From assembly GCF_001637205.1 (NCBI RefSeq), contig NZ_LVJH01000017.1, forward strand, positions 248,001 to 312,000: a stretch of DNA of 64,000 nt, in the 5' to 3' direction. A program made the translations under genes and the position numbers. This document shows positions 45,045 through 54,607 of this stretch, one piece after another. This stretch comes from Paenibacillus glacialis (lineage in GTDB: Bacteria > Bacillota > Bacilli > Paenibacillales > Paenibacillaceae). The stretch's first letter is position 1. Each line of letters starts with the position of its first letter. The notes under the pieces were generated by a model that saw only the letters and a program-made list of their open reading frames with translations, made no database searches and was not told the DNA's origin.

Positions 45045-45323
45045 GCTGATCCCAATATGTTCTATTTGTTTTGAAATTTAGACTTAGAATTCTGATGGAC
45101 AACGTTTTATGTGAATGAAGTGGATATCAGATATAATTGGCGAGATTTTCAATTATTGAATCAAAATAATATAGATACAATTGCTGTGGATAGACAACTG
45201 ATCACAAGAAGGAATAATAAGGTTGAGGGTAACAACTCACCTTTATGTTTTCCTGTCAACTTAATGTCGAACTTTGCTGAAATTCTTGTGGATTTTATTG
45301 AGATAATAGATAGGAGTGAAATT

Positions 45324-47930
45324 ATGAAAAGGATTGTTTATTCATTACCCGCTGTGGTGTTTGTATTTCTGTATTCATATGGGAGGTTGCTTTTATTTCA
45401 AAATAAAAATTTGGATGTGAGTTTTAGCAAAATTATATTCCCAATATTAATGGATGTCGTTGTGGCTGTGCTACTACTTGTCATATTATATTTACTTGTA
45501 AAAATGAATCTAATAATTCCATATGTTTTTGCGCTTACCTTTGTTACATTGCATTTATCGAACATGGAGTATATATTTGCGTTAGATAATGTGATTAATT
45601 TAAAAGATATTTCCCTTGTTTCAGATAAAGAGTTTTTGAAAGGTACATTCTCTCATTTGAATTTTCCAATGTATTCACTCTCAATAGTCATAACTTTAAT
45701 ATTGACAATTTTTATATTTCATAAAATTAAAATAGCTGTCTTTAAGAAAAAAGTATTCGATTTATTGGCTCTCTTTGTGTTGGGTTCTCTTTATTTTATT
45801 ACAGCTATAAATTCAAGTAGTGATTGGCAGGATGGAAATTTTATATCTGCTTCTATTAGTAATTCTAAAGCCCACCTCTTATCTGAGAACAAGACTGACG
45901 CGAAAACAAGTTATCCTGCTGATATAGAACAACTGGTTAATACAACACAAAAGTTAAAAGAGGGAGAATACCTACTACAAAATCATATCACAGATAAAAA
46001 AAACGTTTTAATAGTAGTTATGGAAGGAATACCTGGTGCTTATTTACCTGCATCACAGAATTTTTTAGATACATATAATGACATACGGTTAAAAAGTATT
46101 AATAAAATAGCGAGTCATAGTTTAATAGTCCCTAATTTTATTACCCATAATAATCAAACGATCAGAGGGATGTACTCTATGTTAAGTGGAGATTATCCTA
46201 AATTGGATGCTTCGACACCTGAGGCGTATGATTACTTGCAGAATACTGCATCAGAGAGGAATCCTCTTTTAGCAAAACTGCTGAAAGACAGGGGTTATAA
46301 TACTGAATTTATTCAAGCTGCCTCGTTAGAGTATATGTCTAAAGGGGACTTTATGAAAGCGGCCGGTTTCGATACTATCATTGGCACGGAAGGATTCCCT
46401 ATACGCTATGTCCCTTTTGGATGGGGACCTGATGATAAGGCGTTCCTTGAGCAAGCTCAAACTTATTTAAATGATCTTGATAATAAAGGGCAGCCATGGT
46501 TTGCAACTCTTTTGACTGTAGGTACACATCATCCTTATGCTGTAACAGACGAAATGGAAAAGAAATCATCGAGTCGTAAAGTGGCTGCTGTGGACTATTT
46601 AGACGAATCATTATCTGAATTTATTGATTATATAAATAATTCAGGTTTTGCTGATGATACATTAGTCTTATTTGTTTCAGATGAGTCACATGGTGTGAAT
46701 GATCAACCTTATGGCTCAAATTGGGGGTTCCTCGCAGCATATTCACCTGACATTGAAGGACAGATTATTAATGATGGCGTTTATGGGCATAAAGATATTG
46801 TCAATTCTATTATAGATTACGTCGACCCTGATTTGGACCCGAGTACTATAGGGAGAAGTATATTTAGAAAATATACAGAAGAATCCCCGATTTTATTTGC
46901 ATCACATTACAACGGCGACATCTTTTTCTCAAAAAAGAAGGGCGAAGTCTATCAATTGGATAATAAAGGTAAATTATATGTTATTAAATCTGAGAATGGA
47001 GAACTTTTCAGTAGTAAATATACAAAGTTAGTGATAAATGATGATAATCTTATAAGTGAGATATTATTATATAAAAACTATATTAATGAACCTTCTGGTA
47101 ATGAGAAAAACATAATTATTGCTGAAGATAAAGATTACACCATCGCTAACGGAAAGTTAATTAATATTACTGACGGACAGTTCATTACTTTACCAGCGGA
47201 ATCATACGTAGATATTAATGTGAGTTATGAATTTGTATCTCCTGAAGCTAATGATTATTTAACCTTTTATATGGATGAATATGATAATAAAATAAACAAA
47301 GCAATAGTGGATGAGAATAACCCTAAAGGTAAATTGAAATATAGATTCTATAATAAAGAGATTAGAGCAGGTTACAACTTTAGTATTAATATAATTCCTA
47401 ATCTAGTATCTGAATTAAATAAACAAGTCAAAATAAGTGATTTAAATATAGAATTTTCTAAAGAAAATACGGATATTAATTCTGAGATAAATATGTTCAC
47501 TTCATATAATAGAGTAGATATTAATGAGCTTCATAATCTTATTCCATTTATGTCTTTTCAAGGTGGAGCTAATAAATCTTTAGCAGACGAGGTGAATATT
47601 TCATCAAAGGAGAATAACATTCTTATCTATGGTCCTTATATACCTTATAAGAGGGGGCAGTATATATTAAACTATACATTTAGAGTTAATTCTGAGTATT
47701 TGCCAACTGACGAGATATTCACTCTTGATGTTACTAGTGATGGCGGAGCAAATATATTGACGGAGAAAACAATTAAACTTCAAGATATGAATTTTGATGG
47801 AGAAGAATATACTGCAGCCATACCCTTTTCGGTAAGCGAAGATCTTGATGGTGTAGAGCTTAGATTAAAAGCTAAACGCGATTTAGAAATTACAGTAACT
47901 GAAATATCAACCGAAATGGTTGTGAATTAA
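45324..47930 (+). CDS. LTA-synthase-like membrane sulfatase/phosphotransferase
   Basis: 868 residues from ATG 45324, seven bases after AGGAG. The frame is open for 71 more codons upstream (from 45111) but that part has no ribosome site and no membrane-protein character. Four or five membrane helices (1-165) precede an extracellular sulfatase-fold domain (about 225-540): KNVLIVVMEG, putative nucleophile Thr279 in HNNQTIRGMYS, and the metal motif FVSDESHG. A beta-rich C-terminal part (about 600-868) is unusual for LtaS. Relatives move phosphoglycerol from phosphatidylglycerol to glycans or teichoic acid. It lies between two copies of a dead IS. Confidence 0.82.
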   Translation: MKRIVYSLPAVVFVFLYSYGRLLLFQNKNLDVSFSKIIFPILMDVVVAVLLLVILYLLVKMNLIIPYVFALTFVTLHLSNMEYIFALDNVINLKDISLVSDKEFLKGTFSHLNFPMYSLSIVITLILTIFIFHKIKIAVFKKKVFDLLALFVLGSLYFITAINSSSDWQDGNFISASISNSKAHLLSENKTDAKTSYPADIEQLVNTTQKLKEGEYLLQNHITDKKNVLIVVMEGIPGAYLPASQNFLDTYNDIRLKSINKIASHSLIVPNFITHNNQTIRGMYSMLSGDYPKLDASTPEAYDYLQNTASERNPLLAKLLKDRGYNTEFIQAASLEYMSKGDFMKAAGFDTIIGTEGFPIRYVPFGWGPDDKAFLEQAQTYLNDLDNKGQPWFATLLTVGTHHPYAVTDEMEKKSSSRKVAAVDYLDESLSEFIDYINNSGFADDTLVLFVSDESHGVNDQPYGSNWGFLAAYSPDIEGQIINDGVYGHKDIVNSIIDYVDPDLDPSTIGRSIFRKYTEESPILFASHYNGDIFFSKKKGEVYQLDNKGKLYVIKSENGELFSSKYTKLVINDDNLISEILLYKNYINEPSGNEKNIIIAEDKDYTIANGKLINITDGQFITLPAESYVDINVSYEFVSPEANDYLTFYMDEYDNKINKAIVDENNPKGKLKYRFYNKEIRAGYNFSINIIPNLVSELNKQVKISDLNIEFSKENTDINSEINMFTSYNRVDINELHNLIPFMSFQGGANKSLADEVNISSKENNILIYGPYIPYKRGQYILNYTFRVNSEYLPTDEIFTLDVTSDGGANILTEKTIKLQDMNFDGEEYTAAIPFSVSEDLDGVELRLKAKRDLEITVTEISTEMVVN

Positions 47931-47931
47931 A

Positions 47932-48995
47932 TGGATTGCCAACACTAAACTAGACAACTTTTTATGCTGTTCCATCTTGTACTCAATAGGACTCCTGTAG
48001 CCAAGAGTCCCGCAGATACGAATATTGTTGAACCTATGTGCATAGTCATATAATTCTGATGTTAAATCATCTAGACTATCGAAATAGCTTTTCTTCACAA
48101 ACTCCATCTTGAGAGTTTAAACATTGCTTCTGCAACTGCGTTATCGTAAGGACAGTCTTTTATACTCAATGATCGTTTAATCATAAACGTGTATAGTACA
48201 GCGTCTAATAGCTTATTTTTAAATTCATTCCCTCGATCGGTATGGAGGAGTTGGATCTGGTCTAGATCTGTTTTAATCGATGCCAAGGCACGGTAGACGA
48301 GTCGTGCATCCTTGTTTGGACCGGCACTAACCTACAATTTCATGATTAAAGAAGATCATAAATATGCATACGTAATGCCACTTTTGGTTGATTATTTGTA
48401 GGTTAAAACGATCCCACAACCGATAATTTCTTTTTGGATTCAACACAACCCATTGGTTGAAGCTTGCATCGAGCCACAGTAAATGACGATACAAGGCCCT
48501 GATCATTCTTGGATTTGCCCAATTCTTCGTTGGGATACTGTTAACTCTAGCTGTTCTAATTCTACTTTGATCTTACAGGTCCCATAGATGTCCGACTGGC
48601 TTTAAATATATCGACAAACAGATGAAATATCATCGTCCGAAGTCGGCTCACTTGCATCATAATAATACGTACTTCTTGGGAGTTGAAGGACTTTACACAT
48701 GACGGACATCGAGTATTTGTTGATTATTACGAATTACATTTTTCGTCCTAGTATCAGCGCAGCTTGCTTTAGAATGTCGTTCTCCATAAGGAGTTGTTTA
48801 TTCTCTTTTCGAAGTTTAATAAGTTCTGCATATTCTTTATAATGTCTTTCTTAGGTTTTCCGTTCTGGTGTAGCTGAACATCTGATGCTTGAATTCAGGT
48901 GTAAATGTTCTTCTTTCTTTTTTCGTCGCGGTCGCTTGCTCCTCAAATGTAATGTAGTTTACTAGACCGCAATTTTTTCTGTCTAGCTGAGTGTA
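47932..48995 (-). pseudogene. decayed IS3-family insertion sequence, copy 2
   Basis: Reverse-strand orfB pieces are clear: HTDRGNEFKNKLLD with the second catalytic Asp, DNAVAEAMFK with the Glu, then after a frameshift EFVKKSYF and FNNIRICGTLGYRSPIEYK, the usual IS3 C-terminus. The orfA start (KKERRTFTPEFKHQM) lies near 48930 and is also broken. It is shorter than copy 1 through internal deletions. It begins directly after the stop codon of the sulfatase gene. Confidence 0.8.
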
Positions 48996-49324
48996 TTCAT
49001 TCCAAAATGAGCTCTGCTTGCTTATAGTTGAAGATTTGGAGTTATTGGTCAAATAGTACAGCATCAATAAGAAAGTGTATACTAGTAAATAGGTTAACAG
49101 TTGTAGATGATATGATGATCAAAAGAAATAACAACTAAAAAGAACAATTCTTACTGAAGTGCTATAATAACAAATGTTCAACAATAATATTATTAATAAA
49201 TTTGAAATGTGATTTATGTTTGCATAGGATTCTAATAAAACATATCTCGAAAATTGACTACATTCGAATAAGGTTTAATTCACGATTTAGTGTCGTACGA
49301 ATATGAAGAAAAGGAGGGATATCG
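48996..49324. other. intergenic leader of the rfb operon
   Basis: 329 bp, AT-rich, no gene seen. TTGACT at 49254-49259 with TAATTC about 16 bp on is a weak sigma-A candidate for rfbA. Composition changes back toward that of the core genome near 49.3 kb. Confidence 0.35.
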
Positions 49325-50068
49325 ATGAAAGCTATAATCCTTGCAGGCGGGACAGGCTCCCGCCTTTACCCTTTAACCAAGGTAACTAACAAACATCTTC
49401 TACCCGTTGGTAAATACCCGATGATATTCCATTCCATATTCAAACTTCAACAAGCAGGACTTACAGATATCCTTATTATCACAGGCAAAGAGCATATGGG
49501 TGACGTCGTTAACTTGCTCGGTAGTGGAAGAGATATGGGAGTCTCCTTTACATACAAAGTACAGGATGAGGCCGGAGGTATTGCCCAAGCACTTGACCTT
49601 GCTGAACATTTTGTTGGGGAAGATCAAATGGTCGTTATTCTGGGAGACAATGTTTTCGAGGATGATATTACTCCTTATGTTCATAACTTTGAGGAGCAGA
49701 AGAATGGTGCCAAGATCCTAATCCAAGAAGTTCAAGATCCCAAGCGATTCGGAGTGCCTGAACTTCAAGGAGAGCGAATTCTTTCTATTGAAGAAAAGCC
49801 GGAGGATCCGAAGTCTAATTATGCGGTCACAGGAATCTATATGTACGATCATAAAGTCTTTGATATCGTTAAAACGCTAAAACCTTCAAGTAGAGGCGAA
49901 TTAGAAATCACAGATGTTAATAATGCATATATTAATCGTAATGAACTAACTTTCGGTATTCTTCAAGGTTGGTGGACGGATGCGGGGACGCATGCTTCAT
50001 TAGCACGAGCTAACGAGCTGTCGCAGGATTTGAACTTTGGAGAAGCATTCGGTAAATTAAAATTGTAA
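49325..50068 (+). CDS. rfbA: glucose-1-phosphate thymidylyltransferase (short RmlA type)
   Basis: 247 residues from ATG 49325 with AAGGAGGG upstream. It makes dTDP-glucose, the first step to dTDP-L-rhamnose. Seen: IILAGGTGSRLYPLTKVTNKHLLP (nucleotide signature GGTGSRLYP), LGDNVF for metal binding, EEKP and GWWTDAGTH. It is shorter than the roughly 290-residue enterobacterial RmlA, as usual for this Gram-positive/archaeal form. First of four contiguous rfb genes, order A-C-B-D, as in the S-layer glycan loci of Geobacillus and Paenibacillus. Confidence 0.95.
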   Translation: MKAIILAGGTGSRLYPLTKVTNKHLLPVGKYPMIFHSIFKLQQAGLTDILIITGKEHMGDVVNLLGSGRDMGVSFTYKVQDEAGGIAQALDLAEHFVGEDQMVVILGDNVFEDDITPYVHNFEEQKNGAKILIQEVQDPKRFGVPELQGERILSIEEKPEDPKSNYAVTGIYMYDHKVFDIVKTLKPSSRGELEITDVNNAYINRNELTFGILQGWWTDAGTHASLARANELSQDLNFGEAFGKLKL

Positions 50069-50090
50069 ATATAAGGGGGAATTCTACGTT

Positions 50091-50639
50091 ATGAAAGTCA
50101 CTCCTCTAGAATTATCAGGTGCGTGTGTGATTGAACCGGTTGTCCATGGCGACAGTCGGGGTTTTTTCATGGAGAGCTATAAGGAGTCCAGTCTCTTTGA
50201 ACATGGGATAAATCATATTTTCATCCAGGATAATCAATCACTTTCTGCAGAACCAGGTGTCCTACGTGGCCTTCACTATCAGCTTAATCCCAAAGCTCAG
50301 ACCAAGCTGATTCGGGTACTTACTGGCGCAATCTATGACGTCATAGTGGATATTCGTCGTAACTCACCAACATTTGGTCAGTGGGTGGGAGTTATTTTGA
50401 GTGAACATAACCATCGTCAGCTTTTAGTGCCAAATGGCTTCGCCCACGGCTTCTGTACTATTGTTCCTAACACCAAGGTCCTCTATAAAGTGGACGAGTA
50501 TTATTCGCCGGAGAATGATCGTGGCATACTATGGAACGACCCTGCTCTTGCTATTGATTGGCCTACATCCAATCCGATCCTATCGGACAAAGATCAACGT
50601 CATCCGCTACTTCAAGATGCGGAGCTTAATTTTGAGTAG
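50091..50639 (+). CDS. rfbC: dTDP-4-dehydrorhamnose 3,5-epimerase
   Basis: 182 residues from ATG 50091 after AAGGGGG. It is a cupin-type epimerase acting on dTDP-4-keto-6-deoxyglucose in the third step. Seen: HGDSRGFFMESY, DNQSLS, the catalytic His in GVLRGLHYQ, DVIVDIRRNSPTFG and NGFAHGF. Full length. It lies 22 bp after rfbA and 15 bp before rfbB. Confidence 0.95.
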   Translation: MKVTPLELSGACVIEPVVHGDSRGFFMESYKESSLFEHGINHIFIQDNQSLSAEPGVLRGLHYQLNPKAQTKLIRVLTGAIYDVIVDIRRNSPTFGQWVGVILSEHNHRQLLVPNGFAHGFCTIVPNTKVLYKVDEYYSPENDRGILWNDPALAIDWPTSNPILSDKDQRHPLLQDAELNFE

Positions 50640-50654
50640 GGGGTAATTTTTCTT

Positions 50655-51677
50655 ATGAAACTGTTAGTTACCGGCGGTGCCGGATTTATCGGTAGTAATT
50701 TCGTTATATACATGCTTCAACAGCATCCAAATTATCAGATTGTGAATGTTGATGCGTTGACATATGCAGGGAATTTAGAGAACCTTAAATCTATTGAGAA
50801 TCATCCTAATTACTCTTTTGTCAAAGCAGATATTACAGACGCACAGGCGATTGATCAAATTTTCCAGCAAGGAATTGATATAGTCGTTAACTTTGCTGCG
50901 GAGTCGCATGTAGACCGGAGTATTTTGGAGCCAGAGGTGTTTGTGAAGACCAATGTGTTGGGTACACAGGTTCTACTTGATGCTTCTAAGAGATATGGTG
51001 TGACGAAGTATGTTCAGGTATCAACGGATGAAGTATATGGTTCACTTGGTGAGACGGGTCTCTTCATGGAGAGTACGCCTCTAGAGCCGAATAGTCCATA
51101 TTCCGCTAGTAAAGCCGGAGGGGATTTGTTGGTTCGTGCGTATCATGAAACGTTCGGACTGCCAGTGAATATTACTCGTTGCTCTAACAACTATGGACCA
51201 TACCAGTTCCCTGAGAAGTTGATTCCATTGATTATATCTCGTGCAATGAGCGATCAGGCCTTACCTATATACGGTGATGGGTTGAATATCCGTGACTGGC
51301 TTTATGTTGAAGATCATTGTAGTGCGATTGATCTTGTCATTCATGAAGGACGCGTGGGTGAAGTGTATAATATCGGTGGTAACAATGAACGTACGAATCT
51401 TCATATTGTAAAGACCATTCTACAAGAGTTGAATAAACCTGAATCTCTTATTACATATGTGGAGGATCGCTTAGGTCATGATCGTCGCTATGGGATAGAT
51501 CCAACGAAGCTTGTACAAGAGTTGGGCTGGAAGCCGAAGCACAATTTCGAGACGGGCATTAAAGAGACAATCCAATGGTACTTGAATAATAAGGATTGGT
51601 GGACTCGTATTCAATCGGGTGAATACCAAGGGTACCAGATTACACAGTATGGTGAGCGTCTGGGAGATTCTCTATGA
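50655..51677 (+). CDS. rfbB: dTDP-glucose 4,6-dehydratase
   Basis: 340 residues from ATG 50655. It is an extended short-chain dehydrogenase with the NAD motif GGAGFIGSN, the catalytic Thr-Asp-Glu of VSTDEVYG, the YSASK pair, NNYGPYQFPEKLIP and IYGDGLNIRDWLYVEDH, all typical of RmlB. It removes water to give the 4-keto-6-deoxy sugar. Its stop overlaps the rfbD start (ATGA). Confidence 0.96.
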   Translation: MKLLVTGGAGFIGSNFVIYMLQQHPNYQIVNVDALTYAGNLENLKSIENHPNYSFVKADITDAQAIDQIFQQGIDIVVNFAAESHVDRSILEPEVFVKTNVLGTQVLLDASKRYGVTKYVQVSTDEVYGSLGETGLFMESTPLEPNSPYSASKAGGDLLVRAYHETFGLPVNITRCSNNYGPYQFPEKLIPLIISRAMSDQALPIYGDGLNIRDWLYVEDHCSAIDLVIHEGRVGEVYNIGGNNERTNLHIVKTILQELNKPESLITYVEDRLGHDRRYGIDPTKLVQELGWKPKHNFETGIKETIQWYLNNKDWWTRIQSGEYQGYQITQYGERLGDSL

Positions 51678-52537
51678 AAGCACTTGTAACAGGAGCAAAG
51701 GGTCAATTAGGAACGGATGTTGTTGCTGTATTACGAAATACCGGTCATGATGTGCTTGCTTGTGCTCGGAATGAGATGGATATTACTGACTTGGCACAAT
51801 GCCAACAAGTGATCGGTCAGTTTCAACCAGATGTGGTCATTCACTGTGCGGCCTATACAGCGGTTGATGCTGCTGAGACAGATATCGATGGTACTTACAA
51901 AGTAAATGCTGTAGGTACGAGGAATATAGCGGTGGCTTCTGAAACTAATGGATGCAAACTGATCTATATCAGTACGGACTATGTATTTGATGGCACAAGT
52001 GAAGTGCCTTATCAAGAGTATGATAATACGAATCCCCAGAGCATTTATGGGAAGTCCAAGCGTGCAGGAGAGGTATTAGTACAGAGATTATCTTCGCGGT
52101 ATTTTATCGTTAGGACATCTTGGGTATATGGTGCTTATGGGAATAATTTTGTCAAAACAATGTTGGGTCTCGGTCAAGACAAGCCTTCTCTAAAAGTTGT
52201 ACATGACCAGAAGGGCTCTCCAACCTATACGGTTGATCTGGCTAACTTCTTATTAGAGATTATGCCAACTGAAAAGTACGGTGTTTACCATGCATCTAAT
52301 AGTGGCTCCTGTACATGGTATGAGTTTACTCAGGCTATCTTTGAAGAAGCTCGTCGGTTGGGAATCAAGATTGTTGCTCAACCAGAACCTTGCTCAACAG
52401 ATGAATTCCCACGTCCAGCTCATCGACCAGCTAATTCGGTAATGGAACATCTGTCCATCCGAACGAATGGTTTCGAAGATTTACGTCCTTGGAGAGAAGG
52501 ATTGAAGGCTTTCCTTCTAGAATTATCCTCCAGATAA
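51674..52537 (+). CDS. rfbD: dTDP-4-dehydrorhamnose reductase
   Basis: 287 residues from ATG 51674, overlapping rfbB by four bases. It carries out the last NAD(P)H-dependent step to dTDP-L-rhamnose. Seen: VTGAKGQLGTDVV, HCAAYTAVDAAE, STDYVFDG, SIYGKSKRAGE and RTSWVYG, all typical of RmlD. A terminator follows, closing the rfbACBD operon. Confidence 0.95.
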   Translation: MKALVTGAKGQLGTDVVAVLRNTGHDVLACARNEMDITDLAQCQQVIGQFQPDVVIHCAAYTAVDAAETDIDGTYKVNAVGTRNIAVASETNGCKLIYISTDYVFDGTSEVPYQEYDNTNPQSIYGKSKRAGEVLVQRLSSRYFIVRTSWVYGAYGNNFVKTMLGLGQDKPSLKVVHDQKGSPTYTVDLANFLLEIMPTEKYGVYHASNSGSCTWYEFTQAIFEEARRLGIKIVAQPEPCSTDEFPRPAHRPANSVMEHLSIRTNGFEDLRPWREGLKAFLLELSSR

Positions 52538-52555
52538 ATAATAATATTAGTATCT

Positions 52556-52594
52556 CTCGGTCAATGAGTGAATTGATCGAGGGATTTTGTTTTG
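52556..52594 (+). terminator. terminator after rfbD
   Basis: CTCGGTCAA pairs with TTGATCGAG (one G-U) with an 8-nt loop, followed by T-rich ATTTTGTTTTG. Confidence 0.75.
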
Positions 52595-52624
52595 TAGGAA
52601 TCCATCTAATTGTTGTCTTACTAA

Positions 52625-52633
52625 TGGTATAAT
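52625..52633 (+). promoter_or_regulatory. extended -10 promoter of the first late glycosyltransferase
   Basis: TGGTATAAT is a perfect TATAAT with an upstream TG dinucleotide and no good -35 at 17 bp. It lies 41 bp before the TTG start and just after the rfbD terminator, so this gene is transcribed separately from rfb. Confidence 0.55.
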
Positions 52634-52673
52634 ACAAGGCATTAACTGCTTTATATATGAAGGAGGTATAACG

Positions 52674-53612
52674 TTGGAACGTTTCAAAGTCCAAGTGTTA
52701 TTATCTACATACAACGGTGATAAATATATAGATGATCAAATGAAAAGTTTGCTTTCACAGGAAGACGTGGAACTCCACATTGTAATCCGTGATGATGGAT
52801 CGACCGATGGGACTATGGAAAGATTAAAGATATTTATAGAACAATATCCAGACCGAATATGTATTTCCGAGAATGAGAATCTAGGAGTTGTTGGAAGTTT
52901 TTTCGATTTAATAGGTAAAGCTTCAGGGGGATACGATTACTATGCATTCTGTGACCAAGATGATGTGTGGAATAATGATAAGTTAATAAGGGGGATATCT
53001 CTTATTAACCAGATGCGGCCAGGCCAGCCTCTAATGTATTGTTCAACGACGCAAATGGTTGATCAATACTTAAATCCCTTAAACATTTGGCCTAATTCCC
53101 CCGAAAAACCGTTATCTCTTTATAATGCATTAATAGAAAATGTATGTGTTGGCTGTACTGTACTTATAAACGAAGAAGCTCTGAATATGGTTAGGAACAA
53201 GCATCCTCTCAACTTGGAAAATATTATTATGCACGATTGGTGGATTTATTTAGTCGTGTCGACTTTTGGTGAAGTCGTATTTGATTCGGAACCAAGCATT
53301 CTTTACCGTCAGCATCAGTCCAATGCTCTGGGTGGCTCAACAGATGATTGGATGAATAAATGGAAGAAGCGCTTCAAGAGATTTTTGAAGGGACAGAATC
53401 ATTATATTCTTAGTAATCAAGCTAAAGAATTCATGGTCGTTTACGCACAAGAGATGAACCATGAAGAGAGCAATGAAATTCATAAACTTATACAAACACA
53501 ACAACAGAATCTATTTAAACGGGTTATATATATAATGATGACGCCATTTTATAGACAATCGACAATAGATAACCTTGTTTTTAAAATGGTGTTAATAGCA
53601 GGTAAGCTATAA
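52674..53612 (+). CDS. GT2 glycosyltransferase (probable rhamnosyltransferase)
   Basis: 312 residues from TTG 52674, seven bases after AAGGAGG; longer in-frame starts lack a site. It has a GT-A fold: LLSTYNGDKYIDDQMKS, RDDGSTDGTM, the DxD region CDQDDVWN, VGCTVLIN and MHDWWIYL, which together recall bacterial rhamnosyltransferases of the RfbN/RfbG type. Its place right after the dTDP-rhamnose genes supports rhamnose as donor, but this is not proven. It has no membrane helix. Confidence 0.82.
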   Translation: MERFKVQVLLSTYNGDKYIDDQMKSLLSQEDVELHIVIRDDGSTDGTMERLKIFIEQYPDRICISENENLGVVGSFFDLIGKASGGYDYYAFCDQDDVWNNDKLIRGISLINQMRPGQPLMYCSTTQMVDQYLNPLNIWPNSPEKPLSLYNALIENVCVGCTVLINEEALNMVRNKHPLNLENIIMHDWWIYLVVSTFGEVVFDSEPSILYRQHQSNALGGSTDDWMNKWKKRFKRFLKGQNHYILSNQAKEFMVVYAQEMNHEESNEIHKLIQTQQQNLFKRVIYIMMTPFYRQSTIDNLVFKMVLIAGKL

Positions 53613-53644
53613 CCCTCTAGAATTCTCCTGATTACTCCCACGTA

Positions 53645-53653
53645 TGTTATAAT
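53645..53653 (+). promoter_or_regulatory. extended -10 promoter of the second late glycosyltransferase
   Basis: TGTTATAAT has TG one base before TATAAT and no clear -35, the same arrangement as the promoter at 52625. It lies 43 bp before the start codon of the next gene. Confidence 0.5.
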
Positions 53654-53695
53654 AATGTCGATAGATTACTATTTTTGTCAGGAAGTGTTTGTTAT

Positions 53696-54607
53696 ATGGA
53701 TTTAAGTATTTTGATTGTTAACTACAATACACGTCAGCTAACGATGGACTGCCTACAGTCCGTATTTGCTTCGAACACACGCTACAGCTTTGAAGTAATT
53801 GTTATAGACAACCACTCTATCGATTCATCCGTTGAGAGTATCTCAGTAGAGTACCCTCAAGTGACATTGATCGCTAATAATGATAATACGGGTTTTGCTA
53901 AGGCGAACAATCAAGGGATGGAAATAGCTAAGGGAAGACATATTTTACTGCTTAACTCCGACACGATAATATCTGAAGATACGCTAGAGACGATGATCTT
54001 ATTCATGGATGAGAATCATACCGTAGGAGCTTCAGGTTGCAAGATTATTCTGCCGGATGGAACGCTTGATAAAGCATGTAAACGTGGGTTTCCGACGCCA
54101 TCGGCGTCTTTTTACTATGCATTCGGCATATCACGTCTCTTCCCGGATCGTCCGAAGTTTAATCAGTACCAACTAGGGCATCTAGATCCAGATGAGGAGT
54201 ATCCGGTGGATTGTCTCGTCGGTGCCTTTATGATGGTTAGACGCGAGACCATGGAGCAGGTAGGCGGTCTGGATGAGACGTTCTTCATGTATGGGGAGGA
54301 TATTGATTGGTGCTATCGCATCAAGCAGGCGGGTTGGGGGATTCATTATTACCCACGTACTTCAATCGTTCATTACAAAGGGGGAAGTGCACGTCGCAGA
54401 CCTACTCGCATTATCTATGAATTTCATCGCGCAATGGCAGTATTCCATCATAAACATTACAAAGACCAATACTTTTGGGGTACTAATGGCGTTATATATA
54501 TGGGGATCGGTTTGAAATTTACTATGGCGCTGCTCAAGAACAAGCTGACTAGATCGAAGCCTGTTTCGAAGCCCGCAGACAACAATCAGGTGGAGGTGAA
54601 ATTATGA
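53696..54607 (+). CDS. GT2 glycosyltransferase (WbbL-like rhamnosyltransferase family)
   Basis: 303 residues from ATG 53696 after AGGAAGTG; ATG 53675 lacks a site. GT-A fold: ILIVNYNTRQLTMDCL, VIDNHSIDSSVES, LLLNSDTII (DxD-type), VGAFMMVRRE and the ED pair in GEDIDWCYRIKQAGW. This subgroup includes WbbL, which adds rhamnose to a lipid-linked GlcNAc. It overlaps the next gene, the initiating sugar-phosphate transferase, by four bases, which fits it being the second step of chain synthesis. Confidence 0.87.
   Translation: MDLSILIVNYNTRQLTMDCLQSVFASNTRYSFEVIVIDNHSIDSSVESISVEYPQVTLIANNDNTGFAKANNQGMEIAKGRHILLLNSDTIISEDTLETMILFMDENHTVGASGCKIILPDGTLDKACKRGFPTPSASFYYAFGISRLFPDRPKFNQYQLGHLDPDEEYPVDCLVGAFMMVRRETMEQVGGLDETFFMYGEDIDWCYRIKQAGWGIHYYPRTSIVHYKGGSARRRPTRIIYEFHRAMAVFHHKHYKDQYFWGTNGVIYMGIGLKFTMALLKNKLTRSKPVSKPADNNQVEVKL

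Noticed and set aside
43847..48995. An active composite transposon
   Set aside because: Both IS copies are frameshifted and truncated, terminal repeats are poor and the outer flanks show no target duplication.
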